Shown here: in pieces, positions 1 to 13,600 of the stretch
Numbering within the stretch: the stretch's first letter is position 1
How the letters are laid out: each line of letters begins with the position of its first letter
Origin: Klebsormidium nitens
Lineage: Eukaryota > Streptophyta > Klebsormidiophyceae > Klebsormidiales > Klebsormidiaceae
Direction: 5' to 3'
DNA length: 64,000 nucleotides
Assembly: GCA_000708835.1 (NCBI GenBank)
Contig: DF237209.1
Span: 56,268-120,267 of the forward strand
Translations under genes and position numbers: made by a program
The notes under the pieces: model-generated
Seen by the model: the letters and a program-made list of their open reading frames with translations, nothing else
Databases searched by the model: none
What the model was told of the DNA's origin: nothing

Positions 1-3000
1 CAACCTGTGCAGCGAGAAGTAGACTGGCTCCTGGATGATGCTGTTGCTGCCATGGACACGGACGACGAGCCTAAGACTCCTGCCACCTGGAGAGCGCTCA
101 GCCGGCGCATACGAGACGGCTCTGCCAAGGTCAGATATTGTCACAAGGTCTTATTACTCATCTCAAAGTACATTTTGCAAACATTCGCCATTATGTCGTC
201 TGGGAGCCCGGAATGTGCTTCGGAGTAAACTTTTTGACCTGTAATTCCATCTTTCTTTGCTGCTTGGTTTGGGAAGAGTTATGAGGGGGTGGTCACTTGT
301 GCTGGTCTTACAGAAGATAAAGCTCAGTCATCTTGTTACTTCCAAACAGCCCAATCACTCCGGTCACTCTCCGAGAGAGGCTTGTAAGTACGATTGGAAG
401 GACACCTTTTTCCTTTCTTATTTGATGTCTCTTTTCCCAGAAGTTGGAAGTCCTCCTTCAAAGTCGCTTAAGCATCCTTGTCACTTCCTTCAGCAGGTTC
501 TCAAGTCCTTCATACCTTCAGAACCGAGTCTTGCCGTCATTCCAAGGAGGCATATGCATCCGCCTTCTCTTTCAAAACCAAGGCTCACGGCTTCGGCAAC
601 AAGTGCCCCTCGACTAGATGATTCCCAAGTTGCTTTGGATGCAAAGTTTTGTCTTTCTATGGTGGCTTTTGTCGTCCTGTGGTTCAGTAGGACTCTCTGT
701 AAACCTAATCGGCCAAGTCACCTAATTCCTTAATCACTGAAGTTTCCATTATAGTTTCAGCGAGGGTTTTGTTTTGTGTCTTCCTGCAAGACCGCCGTCA
801 CGAATCCAGCGCCGTTGCGGGGTGTACGGCAGACGCCCTTCCAGATTCTGAACCCTGTGAAAGCAGTCGACAACTCTGCATGACCTTGTACCACTCAAAC
901 GTTTTGCACAGAAAGAAATGCACTACAGGTCAACAAGATTTTGAAATCTTATCGAGATTGTACGCGAGTGTAACTCCTTACAGTCTATTGTCAGTGTTCT
1001 GGAAACGGGAACCAGCCACTGTTCTCCCGCAAGCCACCTTGCTCGAATTGGGGCTCTGAATGCCTCGTGCCAGAGTATTGCATGCTGATCCAAATGCCTG
1101 ATTGGGTCCGCTCAGATCAAACTTCTGCAAACAAGGTCTCGACTGTTGAAGGATTCAATCGACGCCATGCCCTCCAATTCGTGATTTCGAAGCAAAAACC
1201 TCAGGTAGATCGCCGCGATTTGGGACTGCCTGTGGCACGCAAACTATCATTTCCCGGCCGTTCATTGGCGTGGTCACCACTTTTGAGCCATTCCGGATCG
1301 TCGATGACTCCAAACCCGGTAAAAGCGGAGCAGAACCTTGTCCAAAGTAAAATCGGGCTAAACTGTGCAGACTGGAGGCACTCGGTGAAATTCAGCCAAT
1401 GGGAAATGAAGACCCAGTGCGACAAAACGCGGCGATCTACCTGCCTTACCTCGTCTGACCATACGGATTTCTTGTTATCTGTGCGACCATCCCTTTAACT
1501 GCAGATCTCTTCGTCGGTCTTTTGCGGGCTAGCATCAGCGGAACTAAAGCGGCTGTGGTCTACCCGCCTGGTCAGTGCATATGCCGTTTCCTTCACCCGA
1601 TTCGATAGAAAAGGAAAGTCACAAAAAGTCCTCATCGACTTGCAACTCACCTATCTTTTCCAACTGCAGCCGTCGACAACGATCTTTTTGAGGGCCAGCA
1701 TCAGCGAACTAGAGCGGCTGTGGTCTTCGCGCCTGGAGCAGCGGGTTCCGTTCCAGTACCTCGTCGCGTCGGCGCACTGGCGGGACCTGGTGCTGGCGGT
1801 TCAGCCCGGAGTGCTCATTCCGCGCCCGGAAACGGAACTGCTGGTGAGGCGTCGAATTGGATGGCACGAAACTCTACGAAGGCATATTCGCTCGGCTGAA
1901 GCAAGGCGTCAAAGCCCGAGCCAAGGTTTGGCGACTGGTTCAGGTTCTGTACTTTGTGCTCGAACCGCGTCGGGAGGCGAAATTGCTGGCACCTCTTTGA
2001 CTCGTTGAAGGCTCGATCTTGGAGAGCGTTTGGAGCAGTCGCTTGCGGACGAGACACGAAGCTTTTCCTTTTCTGGCATTTCAGATCAAGGCTGCGCTTC
2101 GATTGTGGCAGCTCGGCTCTCGGAGTCACAATCTCACGTTCCGTCAGTTGAGACGAATTTGAGTTGCAGAAATTTTCCTGCCGTATGCGGCTGCCCGTGT
2201 CAGATCCTACCACGCCCGCATAGACCCCAAGAGCGTTGCTACCATCTTCTAAATCTGATCATGAATCCAAGGCAGCTTCGACCTCCTCTGAAGTCGATAA
2301 GTGCGCTTCCTTGTGTGTGGTGTGGTCCTGCCACCAGTCGAGTCTGACTGTTTTGGCCCTGTCGAGCGTCGCATCATAAGTTCCTTGCCAAATCCGCGAC
2401 GCCTGTTTCTGCTGATTCCCCCGTTCGTTGTTCTTCCGAAATCTGGCAGCTCCCCTTTTCCAATTCGAAGCAGATTTCGAGCTGTCCGTTGGAAGCACTT
2501 CGCAAAAATATCACAGCCACAAAAGAGAATCGGGCAGCACAAATGGAGATTCTGCGTTACGTCAAACATTCAATCGAAAACAACATACGGTCTTGTTCTC
2601 TACAGTAGCAACCCTTGCTGTGGGAGTGTCGAGTCGCTGAGTTTGTTTCTATCGCAACGCTCAGGCTACGCACAAAACGAAAAGGCCCTGCTCCTTGCAG
2701 ATTGACTTCGCCGAAGAGGCCCTAAAAGCCGACCCCAGCCTCGGACAGGGCCCCTGGGCCGACCTCGGCACTGGGAGCGGCGCGCTCGCCATTGCACTCG
2801 CGCGCTCTTTCCCCGCGAGCGCGATTTATGCCGTCGACAAAAGCCCCACTGCAATCGCCGTTTCCCGTCACAACGTTCAGAGGTACGGGCTGCAGGCCAG
2901 GGTGCACGTCAGGCCTGGCAGCTGGTTTGAACCCCTAGCGGATGTCTCGGGAAGATACGCTGGGGTGCTCAGTAACCCGCCGTACATCCCGGCGGAGAAC

Positions 3001-3273
3001 TTGGCGCGGCTGCAGAAAGAGGTGGGCGCGCACGAGCCGCGGCTGGCGCTAGACGGCGGCGCGGGCGAGGGTTTGGAGGCTTTTGCCGCGATCTGCCGCG
3101 GCGCCGGGGGGGCGCTGCGGCCGGGGGGGTTTTTGGGGCTGGAAACGAATGGCTGGGGGCAGGCGGAGCGGGTCGCGAGCATGATCGAACGGTCGGGGGG
3201 CTTCGGGGAGGTGCGCGTGCGGCCGGACTTTGCCGGGGTGCAGCGGTTTGTGACGGCGAGGCGAGAAAACTGA
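1..3273 (+). CDS. HEMK: HemK/PrmC-type release factor glutamine methyltransferase (5' partial)
   Basis: SAM-dependent N5-glutamine methyltransferase that modifies the GGQ glutamine of peptide chain release factors; plant homologues often act in organelles. Exons read as <1..129, 1670..1843 and 2701..3273, joined in phase 0 with GT-AG borders. The visible protein is about 291 residues. Exon 1 has the N-terminal helical part (REVDWLLDDAV). Exon 2 has the family block FQYLV, HWRDLVL and IPRPETELL. Exon 3 has SAM motif I (LGTGSG) and the catalytic NPPYI that binds the substrate glutamine, then runs to TGA at 3271. The initiator methionine and any transit peptide lie outside the window, so location in the cell cannot be judged. 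The first intron (130-1669) holds a decayed copy of exon 2. A small missed exon in that intron cannot be excluded. The neighbour DUF3172 is convergent. Family assignment is secure; the 129/1670 junction is less so. Confidence 0.9.
1501..1578 (+). pseudogene. Decayed copy of HemK exon 2 start inside intron 1
   Basis: This stretch closely matches the start of the real exon at about 1670-1740. Both share the run from GGGC(T/C)AGCATCAGCG through CGGCTGTGGTCT to CGCCTGG. The copy has an extra G after AGCATCAGCG that shifts the frame, then loses similarity. It lies about 170 bp upstream of the real exon and also follows a CTGCAG acceptor-like sequence. It appears to be a local tandem duplication that has decayed into a pseudo-exon. 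Confidence 0.75.
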
Positions 3274-3590
3274 GGGGGCGAAGTCAGTAGTTGCCCTTTG
3301 AAAGCACTCGGCCCGGGGACGTTTCTCGAAAACAGACAAGCGGAAGCGACCTCATAAGAAAGCCTAAGGACTGCGAGGCGAGCTGAGTCGACGGGCTCAT
3401 CGGTGTTGTTCCAGAAGCGAGGAGTAGCGGAGGCAAAGCAAGGCGGATTGAGAATAGCGCAGTGACGTGGCCGTGCTTGTCGCATCCTGGGCCTGGTGAT
3501 GTGAGCAACCGAACCAAAGGAAGCCCTGGCCAGCCCCAGAAACCATCCGGCGTTAGAAACTCGACGATCTCAAAAGCGCAGTTGTTTTCG

Positions 3591-3668
3591 TACCGGCGGC
3601 TGTGGTCGGGACAAGAGTACCGGCGGCTGCGGTCGGGACAAGAGTACCGGCGGCTGCGGTCGGGAAAA
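3591..3668. repeat. 27-bp tandem repeat, about 2.8 copies
   Basis: The unit starts TACCGGCGGCTG and continues GGTCGGGACAAGAG. Three copies follow head to tail, differing at a T/C position in the first copy and with the last copy incomplete. It lies in the 3' flank of the HemK gene and has no evident function. Confidence 0.85.
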
Positions 3669-4618
3669 GTGGCGAGCACCAGCTGGAATGAGACCAAGCT
3701 CTGCCCGCTGCCCGTGGCGTCTTCAAGCGAAGGGCAGCCACGAACAGCCCGTAGCTGCAGCCTCCGTTTCGGATCGTTTTCGAAACGTCGAGGTGAGGAA
3801 GCCGTTCTCCTAATCCCTTCTGCTTCTGCATATTGACTTTCAAGGTATCTATGCACATGTTGCGGGGCGTTGGCTAGCTGGTCCAATATATTGTAAGCGT
3901 CCGCGAGGACGCCGTGGGACGTGTCTCACATTATCACATGCGTCCGAAGCCTCGGACTCCACTTCCAAGCTGCTTGCGAAAGCCACGTGGGCCAGTTCCA
4001 CAAGAAGATTGGCTTCCTTGCTTCTTTGCTTCTTCAAAGATCACTTCACGGCATCCAGAGATCTTCGGCATGACGGCGTCTCTTGAAGAGCTTTGCTTCT
4101 TTCTGAAACGCAGCTATCGTTTTGCAGACTTGTCGTTGCCAGTGGAATTCCGAAGCAGCCTCGTGAATCCGACTCTGTCTATGTTATGTTGCTCAAGTTC
4201 GGCCGAAGCAAACTGATGTTTATGACGGTTCGAGGGGTCGAGACGTCAAGAAGCAACAGTTGCTGAGCTCTCGGTTTCCGTCCGAATCCATAAACAAGGT
4301 CTGATGCTCTGTAAGACGTGCTTGACGCCAGTCTGTGCTGCCGCAACCCGGTTGTGACCAAATTCCATGCCAGTGAGCCTGATACTTGTACAACATTTGC
4401 AAACACACGAGAGTTGAGCGGTGATCAATCTGATCTGATAGGATATCCTCCAGATTATGTTTCGCCCGGCCGGCAAACCCCAGCTAGAGCCGGCGACTTC
4501 AACGTGGGGTCTAGCTTTAGGTTGTAAGAAGAGTCACTCTCTCACATAACGTCCGCGGTACATGTTCCAATCCGGAATGTGCACGGACGGGCACAGGCTG
4601 TGCATGACCGCGTTGGAC

Positions 4619-4662
4619 GGTCGCTCTGACCATGTCGATCGGTCGCTCTGACCATGCCGATC
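4619..4662. repeat. 22-bp tandem duplication
   Basis: Two adjacent copies of a unit beginning GGTCGCTCTGACCATG, differing at one position (GTCGATC versus CCGATC). It lies in intergenic DNA with no coding context. Confidence 0.75.
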
Positions 4663-5520
4663 TGTGCACATTTATTAACTGCACCGCATGAGACAGGGCG
4701 GCAGGCTCTAGCTTGGGCATCATTCAGTGCGGGCCGCGTCCATGTTATGTGCCGCGAGCCTAGGGCCATGTTTATGTGGCGGATAAGTTGCATTGATGCA
4801 GATATTGGTCATGCAAGCTGATTTGACTTGATCAGATTGACTTACAGATCCCATTGGAATGTCGCCGAGCTATATACATTTGGCATGATGCAGTGCAATG
4901 CAGCTGGCCCCCGTCCCCGGCCGCCTATGGGCTATGCATGCACATGTGCGCATCTGCTGGCATGCCTAGGATCAGCTAGATTGCAACAATTTGCATTCTG
5001 GATTGCGTGAGACGTTATACGCATGGTTGGCTGCCAGTTAAACATGGGCTGCACAGCGGCGCGCCGCATGTGCATGTATGAAGTACCAGGCTGCGTCACA
5101 TGCAACTTAGCCTGATGCCATTAGTACAACTTCAATCCAGTAAGGATGATCACGGTACAGTGCGCGGTGGTGTCCTTAGGACCATTATGGATCAACAATT
5201 GGTGGTATAAGCATGCTTTAGTAGTTCCGCCCGCTGGATGCTTTCTTATCATGTATCTTAATTTGCGTCCAACCACGTTCTGCTTGCACTAGCCTGGCCT
5301 TTAAAGGCTGCTAGAGCTCTGCACCCACATTCCAAATGACTACCAATAATTGTGCCAGACTGTACACAAACAATGTAGAATCCTGGCCGAATCTATCTTA
5401 GAGTGGCCTGGCCATTAGCTGACCACAAAGTTGCGCGCTGCAAATTGTTAGAGCAAATTCAAGCCCCCCGTTTCAATGCTACCAATCCGAATACTTTCTA
5501 TAAATCAACCTCGCAACACG

Positions 5521-7104
5521 TCAAGGATCAACGGGCTCCTTCGGTTGGAACCCGTCCCCAAGAGCTGCCTTTGACGGATCCTTGAGGAACTGGTTTTCTG
5601 CTGTTTCGCTGTGGTATATACAGTTAACTTCGGGCGACTTCCGAAGGTCGCCGACAAACCCAAACGTGTTCATGTTTTTCTTGCAGTCCTGCACCTCACC
5701 CCGTGTGACCAGCCCTCGACTTTCCAACACCTGCCAGTTGCTCTGCCTCAGGACACAGCCGGGCTTCACCTCCGCTTGAGACACGTACACGTTGAACCTG
5801 TACAGAGAATTGCCAGCCAAGACTGTCAGAATGTTGGCTTCTCGGCAAGAAACACGTGTCCCTCTTTCTGCACAAAAGAAGAATTGAACCAGGCAAAACA
5901 TCGAGGCACTCCTTGAAGGGGAGCACAGGCCAGAACTCGACCTCCGATCTTTCGAAAACGTTCAGGCTTGAAGTAATGCTTCTTCCGACAGGGATACTTT
6001 CAATCCTGGGCTGTCCAAGGAGAATATGGACAAAAGTACAAGCCTTTGTCTTCAAGCCTTGCGTACTATGACTCAAACTAAACAGAAAGAAGAAGTTATT
6101 GCAAACACTCTCATTGATTGTGGGCAAGGGGCACAAATGGGCAGCGAGATAAAGGGACAATACTGCTCCGTGCTTTATTGGCAATCGCTGGCTTTCCCCA
6201 TGAAAGACAAATCATGCAAAGTCTTGATGGAAGTTTTCACAGCACCTTCCTGTCCCTCAAAGGTACTTATGGACTTGTATTAAAACAACAGCACACAATT
6301 GGCAAGTCACTCATTTATTGATGGCGCCAAAGACTTCCCGGACTTCCACTCCAAACAACTGTAGGTTGCCTAAAATCCACCGCCCACACCAAAGCAAAAT
6401 GCAAGGACTTACGGGTTGAATGACACGAACAACCGCTGGTCAAGCACCAGCGCGCTCATCCCGTTGGCCAGGCAGATGTCCGGATTCGGCGTCTGCCTAT
6501 CAATAACTTCTCTTGACGCCACGTTGTTTGGTTCGAGGTTGATCACACTGTCTAAAGCAATCCCCGCTGCAATCCCCAGAATGAACATGCCCCCAAGCAG
6601 ATAGCGCGTGTAGGGACTTTTGAGAATCCAATTGTCCTGTGTCGCAATCTGCCGGACGCGAGGGGTCTTCGCCTGCCGGCCCCCGGAGGCCAGATAGTCT
6701 AGGTCGATGTCAGACCCTTCGGAGTCGCTATAGTCTTCAGGAAACTGTGGTTGATTGTTGTCAGGAGGGTAGTCTGGCGGCCGTCGCCTGAGCTCTGTCC
6801 GCCGTCGAGAGGGGGGCCCATTGGTGGCCATTATTCTGAAACTCTTTTCTTTGTGGATATTTGACCTTCCTGCGTTAGTGTTACCCAATTCAACATTACA
6901 GAGAGGGGCTGCCAGCCAGCGTGGTTGACAGAGCCTTGAAGAGCCAAAGATCTGTCTAGGTTTAAATTGCCCTGCCCCCTCGACCTGGCAGCATTTGGTA
7001 AAACCACCAGGCTTTGAGCTGCTAGCAAGACGGGAAGAGGTGACGCGGGCTGCCTGCAAGGGCTGCCAGCCTATTGAGAAGGACTCGCAAACCGTGCGTT
7101 CCAT
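5521..7104 (-). CDS. DUF3172 family protein, probably plastid-targeted membrane protein
   Basis: Protein of unknown function of the DUF3172 family shared by cyanobacteria and plastid-bearing eukaryotes. Two exons: 7104..6413 and 5797..5521, with a GTAAGT donor and CAG acceptor. The split codon CC|G restores VSFNPFNVYVSQ across the junction, which supports the splice. The product is 322 residues. Residues 1 to about 90 are rich in S, R and A and poor in acidic residues, as in a chloroplast transit peptide, which favours the ATG at 7104 over the later in-frame ATG near 6832. Residues 100-140 form a charged, proline-rich then acidic linker (DYSDSEGSDIDLDY). A single hydrophobic segment lies at about 168-186 (LLGGMFILGIAAGIALD). 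The conserved soluble part follows, with ASREVIDRQTPNP and CVLRQSNWQVLESRG. It is divergent from the MAEA gene, 550 bp away. Function is not known; family call is confident from remembered conserved blocks. Confidence 0.85.
5798..6412 (-). other. Intron of the DUF3172 gene
   Basis: 615-bp intron with a GTAAGT donor at 6412-6407 and a TGTACAG acceptor ending at 5798. Nothing else was recognised in it. Confidence 0.8.
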
Positions 7105-7653
7105 CTTGAGCAGGGACAACACAAATTTGCTCTCACTGTTGCTAATCAGCAATACAAGGAGTAGAGAAAAAATTATATCCCGAACTTGCCCCTGGGAAAT
7201 GCAGTAGACTCCTCCGCTGAAGCCCAAAGACAACTTTGGGAAAGTGTTCCTGCGCTGCTGCTCGCATACAACTGTCTTCCCCCTTTCCTAATAAAACCCA
7301 ATGCAGTGGCGCTCTGGACAAGAACTTGGAACTCCGGAGGTAGAAGAGCAGAGACGGGGGATCTATGGGACGTCTAGAAAGAAAACGGTTCGTCAATGAG
7401 CTTGCGTTTCGGAGTCTAGTGATAACCCTCGGAAGACCGGTAATGCATCTAACCAGGTTTTTGAACCCGCTTCTGTGGAACATTTAATATTCCTTTTTGA
7501 AGCTCAATCAGCTTCGAAGTGTTGTCTTCATTCGGAAGAAAGTCGCCTAGGAAATTAGGTAGCTTGTCCACTAGCTCTGTCTGGGCGGGGCTGGTTGCTG
7601 CTCAGGCACTTTGCCCTCAGCGCTTCAACATTGCCTCCGCTTCTGCACCCGCC
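7105..7653. promoter_or_regulatory. Shared intergenic region of divergent DUF3172 and MAEA genes
   Basis: Only 549 bp separate the two start codons, so both core promoters and 5' leaders must lie here. That makes it a candidate bidirectional promoter. I saw no clear TATA box or telo-box. The MAEA start has a good context (CCGCCATGG). Confidence 0.5.
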
Positions 7654-10600
7654 ATGGACGTTGCAAATGCCAGCCCCGATGGCAGCATGGTCGACGCGCC
7701 TCCGTCCATCATTCCAGCCGCGAAGAAGCCCCCGAATTTGAGTGCAGCCCTGCAAGTTGAGCAGCAGCTTATGCGGCTTCCCTTTGAGGGTTTCAAGAAG
7801 CAGGTGCGGGTCAATAACAGGGTTGTGGAGAAGGAGATGAATGCCGTGGTTGCAGGGGTGGCGGAAGCGTCCTCCAAGAGCTTGAGTCAGGACGAGGCGG
7901 TGCGGCAATTGCGGGGATTGGTGTCGAGGCTTCAAGGCTTGAAGCGCAAGGTATACTGTCTTGAACTTCTGACCAAGGGATTCTGCAATCGCTGGGAGGC
8001 AAAAGACCGAAGAACATGAAGCGGGACAGAGTAGAAGATAAGGAGTTAGCCGAGGCACAGTTGGAGCAGTGTACAATCATCACATTGCGTGTTGAGGAGT
8101 ACCTTTGTCCTGGCCAAGCGGGGTTTGTACTCTTCTTGTATGGAACAAAATGCATGTTTATACTCTGGCTGCCGCGTACCACTTCCGCCCTGGTCACTGC
8201 CAAATCTTAGGTACTTTTGATGAAACCTTGTAATGCTAATGCATGGAAGGTTTATTTACTTGCAGCCATGCTGGTCCCATGAAGATTCGAGTTGTTTTTA
8301 AATGACTGCTGACCCCTTGTTTCTCATGTCTAAGTGATTGTAGGAGTAATGCAGCTAGACGGTTGAACTTTTGAGCCATTGCAATGTCCAGGACAAGTCA
8401 AGGAGCTCTTGTCAAATAAGTAAAGGGACTCTTTGAGGATTCACCTCCTTTTGAATTCAAGGACAGTGGTGTTCTCAATGCGCCCTGGTGGACGGAGGGC
8501 ATGCTGAGAAGCAGATCTGCACAGATGGTGAGGCGGGAGGTCATTGGAGACATGTAAAGCGCAAGGCTTTCGTTTCAAAGTCAAGGAAATTGACGAAGTT
8601 GAGAACTCCGAGACACCTAACAAGGTTATCAAGACCAATCAGCCATACCGCTTTTGTATAAAATCTTTCTGTCGCTTGGTTGCAGCTGGACGAGGGGAAT
8701 GCACTGGAGCAGAGCCAGGCTCAGCGGTGTCGAGCGCGGATTGAGCATCTCAGCCTGAACCTAGGGGACAAAGACTCTCAGCGGAGGTGGGAGACGGCGA
8801 GGGTGGATCGTATTCTGGTGGACTACATGCTGCGGAACTCGTACTATGACACAGCGGTCAAGTACGCAGAGGCCACAAGGATTCAGGTACGACTATTGGC
8901 CATAGGACTTCCAAGTTTTCTGATTCTATTGTGGGACGGATATCAAAGAAAGAAATGTCCGCTGCCAAGTTTTCGCATGCTCGATTTTGTGAGATGTTGT
9001 TTCGTACAGATTCAGGTTGCAAGGTTGCAAATAACTGGCCATCTCCTGTGCATGGGTGTTCAACTTTGTAATCCATCCTGCTGTGACTGCGAGGGGGTCA
9101 GCCTGATTTATGGCGCCTCACCCTCGTGGGGGCGTCAGGAGGGGATGCTCCTCATTTCATATGTTGTCTAGCACCAGGATGATCAGCAAAGAGCCCATAC
9201 TACATCTCTCAGACATGGGTGACGGGCCTACATGCTTTTCTAGACATACTTCATTCTCAAGGTGCCTCACAGAGAGAATTGTGCGGTAATATGGTCAGCA
9301 TTACTCTTCAGAAAGGCCTTTGGCCAACCCACCCTTTGGACCATGAGTGTTGACTTGTTGTTGCTTGCAGGAGTTGGTCGATGTGGATGTTTTTAGAGAC
9401 GCCAAGCGCGTCATAGACGCCCTGCGGCGCGGGGACTGCTCGGAGGCTCTTGCATGGTGCGCAGAGAACCGGAAGGCTTTGAAGAAGAGCAAGGTGAAAG
9501 ACCCGAAACGCCTTTGCCAGTTCTTTGTGTGGTTCTGTTTAACCTTTCCCAACATAAGCACTTTCGTCAAAAGTGACCGTTCCTAGAGTGTGCATACGTA
9601 TAGATGTGAATCTTTACTTTGTGACCACTCGGCAATAATGATACAAGCTGGACTCTCATACATCCAGACCAGCTTCGATTTGCAGTGCGCATGCTCTTAT
9701 AGTCATCCTTGGAATGGAAGCTTCGTTCAATCATCTGTTCAACTTGGCTGCACCTTTGTCTTTCCATTTCAAGATTATCCGTTTCTTACTTCGCATCATG
9801 GTTATTTGCTGCCTGCAAACAACCCCCAAGTAGCCGCTGACCTCAGTTTCTAGTGCAATCACCAAATTCCCGTCACCAGATTCTGAACGAATTCCCCTCC
9901 TGCTGATCATGGGGCAGCTTGTGCAACCAGTAGCGACTTTCTTGTCCAAGTCTCAGTTTGGTCGTGAGTGTATTTCGTTTCCGAGAACTCACTCTTGTGC
10001 GAATGATGTGAGCATTTCTGGACCCGTCCGGTCAATTGAGTCAATCCGCTAACTGAAATTGTTACACCCCTTTTCTGCAGAGCAAGCTGGAGTTCCAGCT
10101 GCGATTGCAGGAGTTCATCGAACTAGTGCGGGGGGAAAAGATGGTGGAGGCGATCAAGTATGCACGCAAATACCTGGCGCCCTGGGGCCAGTCGCACATG
10201 AAGGAGCTGCAGCAGGCGATGGCCACACTTGCATTCAAGAAGGACACCGACTGCCCCTCCTACCGGGTAGGCTTTGGAAACGGTATTCCTTGCAGCTGTG
10301 GAATTTGTTGGCACTTGATGTTTGCAACACGTTGTGGAAGATCTGAATTGTTGCATGTTGAGACGGATACTTAGTGTCCATGTAATTGGGAAAACCTTTT
10401 TGGAAAGCTCATCTTGAAAGGTTGTCAGCGATTGATCGTGAGCTGCGTGCAGATTCGTCAAATCCGTCACTTACTCTACTAATTTCGTCACCGTTTCTTT
10501 CATCCTCTCTGGTTTGAGCGTGTCCTTCTTGAAGTGCTCTCAAGCTACTTTTTTAGCGAGTATCCCCGCCGGTCGACTTGACACCCTTGCAATCCGCAAG

Positions 10601-13600
10601 TTGGACTGTCTTTCAGAAGGAATGTCGCTTTTTTCGAAGGGGGAAGCACTTTAAATCAACAGAGTTTGTCAATATCCCTTGAAAACCAGTTTCGGGGCGC
10701 TTTGGATGATGTGCCAGTGCAAAGGCCTCGGTCCGCCCAAGCTGCCATGCTCAGATGCGGAGTAAATTGGATTGATACCTGGTCGTTTCGAGCTGACGAG
10801 GCCCGATGATGAAGAAGCGCTTTAAGCAGATGGAGCAGCAGACCCTGTTGCGGTGACATCAAACCCAAGCTTCTACTGCCTTCCTTCTGAGAGCCAATCG
10901 TCCCAAGATTCTTTGCTTCGGTCCTCTTCTTTCTCAGCCTGAATCTTCGGAATCCGAATGCTTGAAGAACTCGTTTTGGTTCACTCGACAAACAGGCGCC
11001 CAGCCCGCAAGGCCGATGATGCTCTAACAAGCATATATCTGAGTGGCTTAGCCACGATAATGAAACTTTTAACTGAGGCCTTGCGTGCCGTTCGTCGCTT
11101 GGTTCGGGCTGACACACCCGTGTGCCTGCAAAGAAGTCGCGAGAAGCTCGAAAAGCTTTCTGAGAGACGATGCTTGTGATCGTTTGAAAGATGTTTTTTG
11201 GCGCAATACCGGGTTCGGTCCGCCAGCCCGGCGTTGAAAGTCGTCATCGTTTCTTGGTTTTTGCCTTCGGTTGACCCCAGACTGTTTCGAATCGCTGTCT
11301 CCTGTCACGTATTCAAGCGCCCTTCCATCTCTTCTTTGTCGGCTCATCCTGGCGGATGTCAACCTCATTCTTTCTTCTGCACCGTTTGACTGCCGGGCTC
11401 CTTGTACGGCCTTCAGCCAATCCCTGTCTGCATCCCTTGATTCGTTCAGAGAGTCTGCTCTTTCTTCCTTAAGCTGTAATCATCTTCAAGCCTCCCTCTG
11501 GAAAGGTTCCGCTCAATACCGCACTCCTTTCTCCCATTCGCCTTTCGTGAAGCTTTTCTTCTTCGCCCACCAGTTCTTCACCCCGGTTTGGAATACCCCG
11601 CTTCTTACAATACCTCAGAGCTTACCTTGTCCTGTGCTCCTGCCAGGTGCTCTTTGACTGCGGCCAGTGGGACCGGCTGATCGACGAGTTCAAGCGCGAG
11701 AACTACAAGCTCAACTGCATGACGCCAGACTCGCTGCTCAGCATCCACCTGCGGGCCGGCCTCTCCGCGCTCAAAACGCCGTGAGTGTCTGCGTAACTTC
11801 TCACCCCCGCAGAGCTTTGTGAATGACTTTGCGGTGTCTGATGCAATTGAGGTTTGAATCATCGAGGGAGCACCTCAAGTAATGACGGGAGCGATCGTTG
11901 GCAGTGAGGATGCCATTACGGCCGGTTGGTCAAGGATTCGTTGTGTTGGACCCCGATGCCATTTTCCCTGACGTGGCTATCCGGCTTCCTGGCAAAGGCC
12001 ATGTAAGAGAAGCAACTCTAGTTCTCACTGACGATCTTTGATTGTTCGTTCTGATCTTGACCATTTGGGTGTTGCTTGATGCAAGTATTCTGGTCGGACA
12101 CTCGTGGCCAAACTTTTCTATGTGCTGGACTCCTGGTTGTTGTCGTGAAAGTTCAAACAAGCACTTGTACTCCGCAGCTTGCTGTGCAAAAAGCAAACGT
12201 TGATTGCGTTGATTTAGCAAGGCTTCTAAGCTAGTGGACAGCCGCGGCCCATGCACTCCCTTATAATGCTGAAGTCTCCAGAAAGCGATGCTCTCCTCTT
12301 GTGCCTCCGTTTCTTGCAACCACACCGTATCGAGGCTGTGCTTTCAGTTTTGCAAGTTCGACACCGGTCCAATGCCCGGCTGTGAAACAGATTACTCACG
12401 TTTTACTCTTGTGAATGTCAAGAGTATTCGAGCCTGTTACCTTGGTCGAAGTTTTTCACGTCACATTCCAACACAGATGTTTGACTCAAGATATACATCT
12501 GGTCTCCGTTGATGACGAGCCGGTTTGTTGTTTGCGATCTGTGCGAGAGCATCGGCGCTTCCTACTGACTGCAGTTGTCACTTGGGTGGCAATGAGGTGC
12601 CGCTTACTTGGGCTGGTTCGCTTCAGCTCATGGAGAAACCCGTGTCACAGCTGATGCCACCATCTGCGGTGCTTTTTGACAGAATAACAGGAACTTGTCC
12701 ACCAGTCTGCATGTGCCTTTTGTCCTTGCTCAGAGGAGTCGTCAAGAGCAGTCTGCAACTGCTCCCCTGCCTCATCTCTCATTAGCTATTCGTGTACGCT
12801 CTAACCAGATTGACAACATGATACGGATTGACATCACCTGCTGCCGAGTCTCTGCTTCGTATCAGGGCTTAGGGCCCCCAGTGTGATTAGGGCGGTCGAT
12901 CACAGTGGGAATCTGACTTTCGTTGGCCGATTTAGTTGGTTTGGTGGTTGTCAGATTCTCGATGCTCAGCACGGTCTGCAATCATCATTTCCTTTGACAT
13001 CCCGACTCACCACTCCTCAAGAGTCGGGATCGAATGCATGCCCGATGTCATTCTTGCTTGAACCAAGTGGTTTTGGTTAGCCAAAAGGTTTGATTGGTTC
13101 AGGGTTTTTGGAAACCCTTGTATGGCATAACGCACTCAATGGTGTGGAATCTTCCTGGCAGTGACGATGTGTCGCTTGGGCCGATGCAGCCCAAAGGGTC
13201 ATCCACGAAATCCGATGTCAGTACAAGCTTTGGAAAGCTGTTATGTTTAGAGTTCTGATCCTTCTCAATAGGAGCACAAAGTGAGGGATATACTGTGCCT
13301 TGAGTGTATCGCGCCTCTTCGTTGACGCGCTGTATTCCTGCTTGCTAGCAACGAAAGAGCGAATTTTAAGCCTTGAAGAGCACACTGAACGAGTCTTGTC
13401 TGGAGATTGATGCCACATCTTTAACGCATCCTTGAAGAAGCATCTCTGTGTGGCTGGGGCTGGAATTTGCCGGCCGTTGCTTTTGTCAATCAAGGCTTTC
13501 AGGCGGATTCGCTGGCTACACAGTGCGTAGTAGCTGTCGCCCGCATACTTCCAAGCGCATCCATTGGTGCCCGTTCGAGTCCTTAAAGTCTCCGTTGTTC

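Larger units (their letters stand above)
3274..5520. other. Convergent intergenic region, HemK to DUF3172
   Basis: No gene was recognised between the two convergent stop codons. Open frames here (for example 3914-4216) have no motif I know and no coding-like partner exon. The region holds two short tandem repeats, at 3591-3668 and 4619-4662. From about 4700 it is rich in CATG- and TGCA-type words without a clear structure. Confidence 0.6.

Noticed and set aside
3914-4216. 100-codon open frame in the HemK-DUF3172 gap
   Set aside because: No motif, and convergent 3' flank context. Support is insufficient.
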